The notes under the pieces are model-generated. The model made no database searches. It was not told where the DNA came from and worked only from the letters and a program-made list of their open reading frames with translations. The position numbers and the translations under genes were made by a program. From assembly GCF_014207255.1 (NCBI RefSeq), contig NZ_JACHCZ010000002.1, forward strand, positions 620,001 through 684,000: DNA of 64,000 nt, written 5' to 3'. This stretch comes from Pseudomonas sp. JAI120 (GTDB lineage Bacteria > Pseudomonadota > Gammaproteobacteria > Pseudomonadales > Pseudomonadaceae). Within the stretch, counting starts at the first letter, position 1; each line of letters opens with the position of its first letter. This document shows positions 62,931 through 64,000 of this stretch, piece by piece.

Positions 62931-64000
62931 ATGAGCACTGACGGTGCTTCAAGTCCAAGCCGCCTGCTCCCAAGGCTGCTAGGCGTCTTGCTGCTGATCA
63001 TGGGGCTGGCCCTGCTGGCCGGTGGTATCAAGCTGAGCCTGCTCGGCGGGTCGCTGTATTACCTGCTGGCCGGTATCGGCATCACCCTGACCGGCCTGTT
63101 GCTGCTGGCCACCCGCCGCGCCGCGCTGGGCCTGTACGCGCTGGTGCTGTTCGCCAGCACCGTGTGGGCCCTGTGGGAAGTCGGCCTGGATTGGTGGCAG
63201 TTGGTGCCGCGCCTGGCGCTGCTGTTCGCCCTGGGCATCGTCATGCTGCTCCCGTGGTTTCGCCGTCCATTGCTGCGTGGCCAACCTGCCCCGCTGGGCA
63301 CTGGAGCGCTGAGCGTGGCCGTGGTGCTGGCCGGTGCTACTGCCCTTGCCAGCCAATTCACCACCCCCGGTGAAATGGTCAAGACCGGCCAACTGGACCG
63401 CGACGCGGTACCGGGCATGGCCAGCGCCGCACCGTCCCAGACGGATGGCGATTGGAATTCCTATGGCCGCTCGGCCTACGGTGATCGCTACTCGCCATTG
63501 GCGCAGATCACCCCGGAAAACGCGCACAAGCTGGTACCGGCGTGGACCTATCGCACCGGCGACATCCCAGGCCCGAACGATCCGGGTGAAACCACCGCAG
63601 AAAACACCCCGCTGAAAGTCAACGGCATGCTCTACGTGTGCACGCCGCACAGCCAGGTGATCGCGCTGGACCCGGACACCGGCAAGGAAATCTGGCGCTT
63701 CGATCCGAAGATCAGCAGCCAGGGCGCCGAGAACTTCAAGGGTTGGGCACACATGACCTGCCGTGGCGTGTCGTATCACGATGACGCCGCCTACGCTTCC
63801 GAGCAGAGCCCGACCGGCAGCGCCAGCCCGGCTGCCGCGCCGAACGCCTGCCCGAAACGCATCTTCGTACCGACCGCCGACACCCGCCTGATCGCCCTGA
63901 ACGCCGACACCGGCAAGATGTGCGAAGACTTCGGTGACAAAGGCCAGGTCGACCTGCGTGCCAATATCGGCAGCTTCGCCCCCGGCGGTTACTACTCCAC
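62931..64000 (+). CDS. gcd: Membrane-bound PQQ-dependent glucose dehydrogenase, 5' part
   Basis: An ATG at 62931 behind GGAG gives 356 codons before the window ends; the complete enzyme is about 800 aa. Five hydrophobic helices in the first 145 residues anchor it in the inner membrane. From about residue 170 the periplasmic PQQ propeller begins (DWNSYGRSAYGDRYSPLAQI, then NTPLKVNGMLYVCTPHSQVIALD-type repeat). It oxidises glucose to gluconolactone and passes electrons to ubiquinone. Quinate/shikimate dehydrogenases share this layout, but the sequence fits glucose dehydrogenase better. Confidence 0.85.
   Translation, partial: MSTDGASSPSRLLPRLLGVLLLIMGLALLAGGIKLSLLGGSLYYLLAGIGITLTGLLLLATRRAALGLYALVLFASTVWALWEVGLDWWQLVPRLALLFALGIVMLLPWFRRPLLRGQPAPLGTGALSVAVVLAGATALASQFTTPGEMVKTGQLDRDAVPGMASAAPSQTDGDWNSYGRSAYGDRYSPLAQITPENAHKLVPAWTYRTGDIPGPNDPGETTAENTPLKVNGMLYVCTPHSQVIALDPDTGKEIWRFDPKISSQGAENFKGWAHMTCRGVSYHDDAAYASEQSPTGSASPAAAPNACPKRIFVPTADTRLIALNADTGKMCEDFGDKGQVDLRANIGSFAPGGYYS

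Noticed and set aside
1..64000. CRISPR arrays, tRNA or rRNA genes, complete prophage or insertion sequences
   Set aside because: Scanned for by eye. No regularly spaced repeats, cloverleaf-like sequences, integrase or full transposase frames were seen; short RNAs could still be missed without a covariance search.

Overview
The window looks like a chromosomal segment of a plant- or soil-associated Pseudomonas of the P. fluorescens group. The reasons are uniform high G+C with codon use typical of the genus, REP palindromes of the GTGGGAGGGGGCTTGCTCCC type, a membrane-bound PQQ glucose dehydrogenase (gcd), and gene families common in that group. No rRNA, tRNA, CRISPR array or intact insertion sequence was seen. 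All assignments come from reading the translations; no database search was run.

Layout. (1) 1-4969, minus strand: a tightly packed operon of HAD-IB phosphatase, class III aminotransferase, alpha/beta hydrolase, FemAB/GNAT-like acyltransferase and the N-terminus of a membrane sensor protein. It looks like an uncharacterised small-molecule or envelope-modification pathway with its own sensor. (2) 5185-11665: housekeeping and accessory genes (MipA/OmpV outer membrane protein, arginase-fold protein with a paired small DMT transporter, DsbA/FrnE-like oxidoreductase, secreted alpha/beta hydrolase, MetR, Nudix hydrolase, GNAT). (3) 11698-19339: a signalling island. A receiver/degenerate HD-GYP protein faces an operon of REC-GGDEF-EAL, diheme cytochrome c peroxidase, DAHL-type sensor kinase and REC-histidine kinase. 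(4) 19499-20093: a small Ser/Pro/Thr-rich protein behind a convincing hrp-box-like promoter. (5) 20347-27619: periplasmic glucan genes (opgD, a GH3 beta-glucosidase, an OpgC-type acyltransferase) with an FMN glutamate-synthase-like protein and an ABM monooxygenase between them. (6) 27686-40521: two giant toxin-like proteins, a 2162-aa LRR/NEL-type E3 ubiquitin ligase candidate and a 1539-aa dermonecrotic-toxin-like protein, flanking a ProY/HutT-like permease. (7) 40699-43857: an unusual class A penicillin-binding protein. (8) 43800-51545: an alternate (CS1/CFA-I/cable-pilus type) chaperone-usher operon with duplicated pilin, chaperone and tip adhesin. (9) 52021-53380: a YqjI/YqjH-like metal-responsive regulator and siderophore-interacting flavoprotein. 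(10) 53399-61136: a nine-gene type 1-like fimbrial operon. (11) 61563-64000: Pr6Pr and VF530 small genes, then the start of gcd.

How the parts fit. Much of the window is about the cell surface: two adhesive pilus systems, osmoregulated glucan synthesis or trimming, a cell-wall synthase and large putative toxins. A dense c-di-GMP/phosphorelay module of the kind that often controls adhesion is nearby. The most promising leads for something undescribed are the signalling island with an embedded cytochrome c peroxidase, the aminotransferase/phosphatase/hydrolase/acyltransferase/sensor operon, the NEL giant with repeated modules before its LRRs, and the hrp-box-linked small protein.
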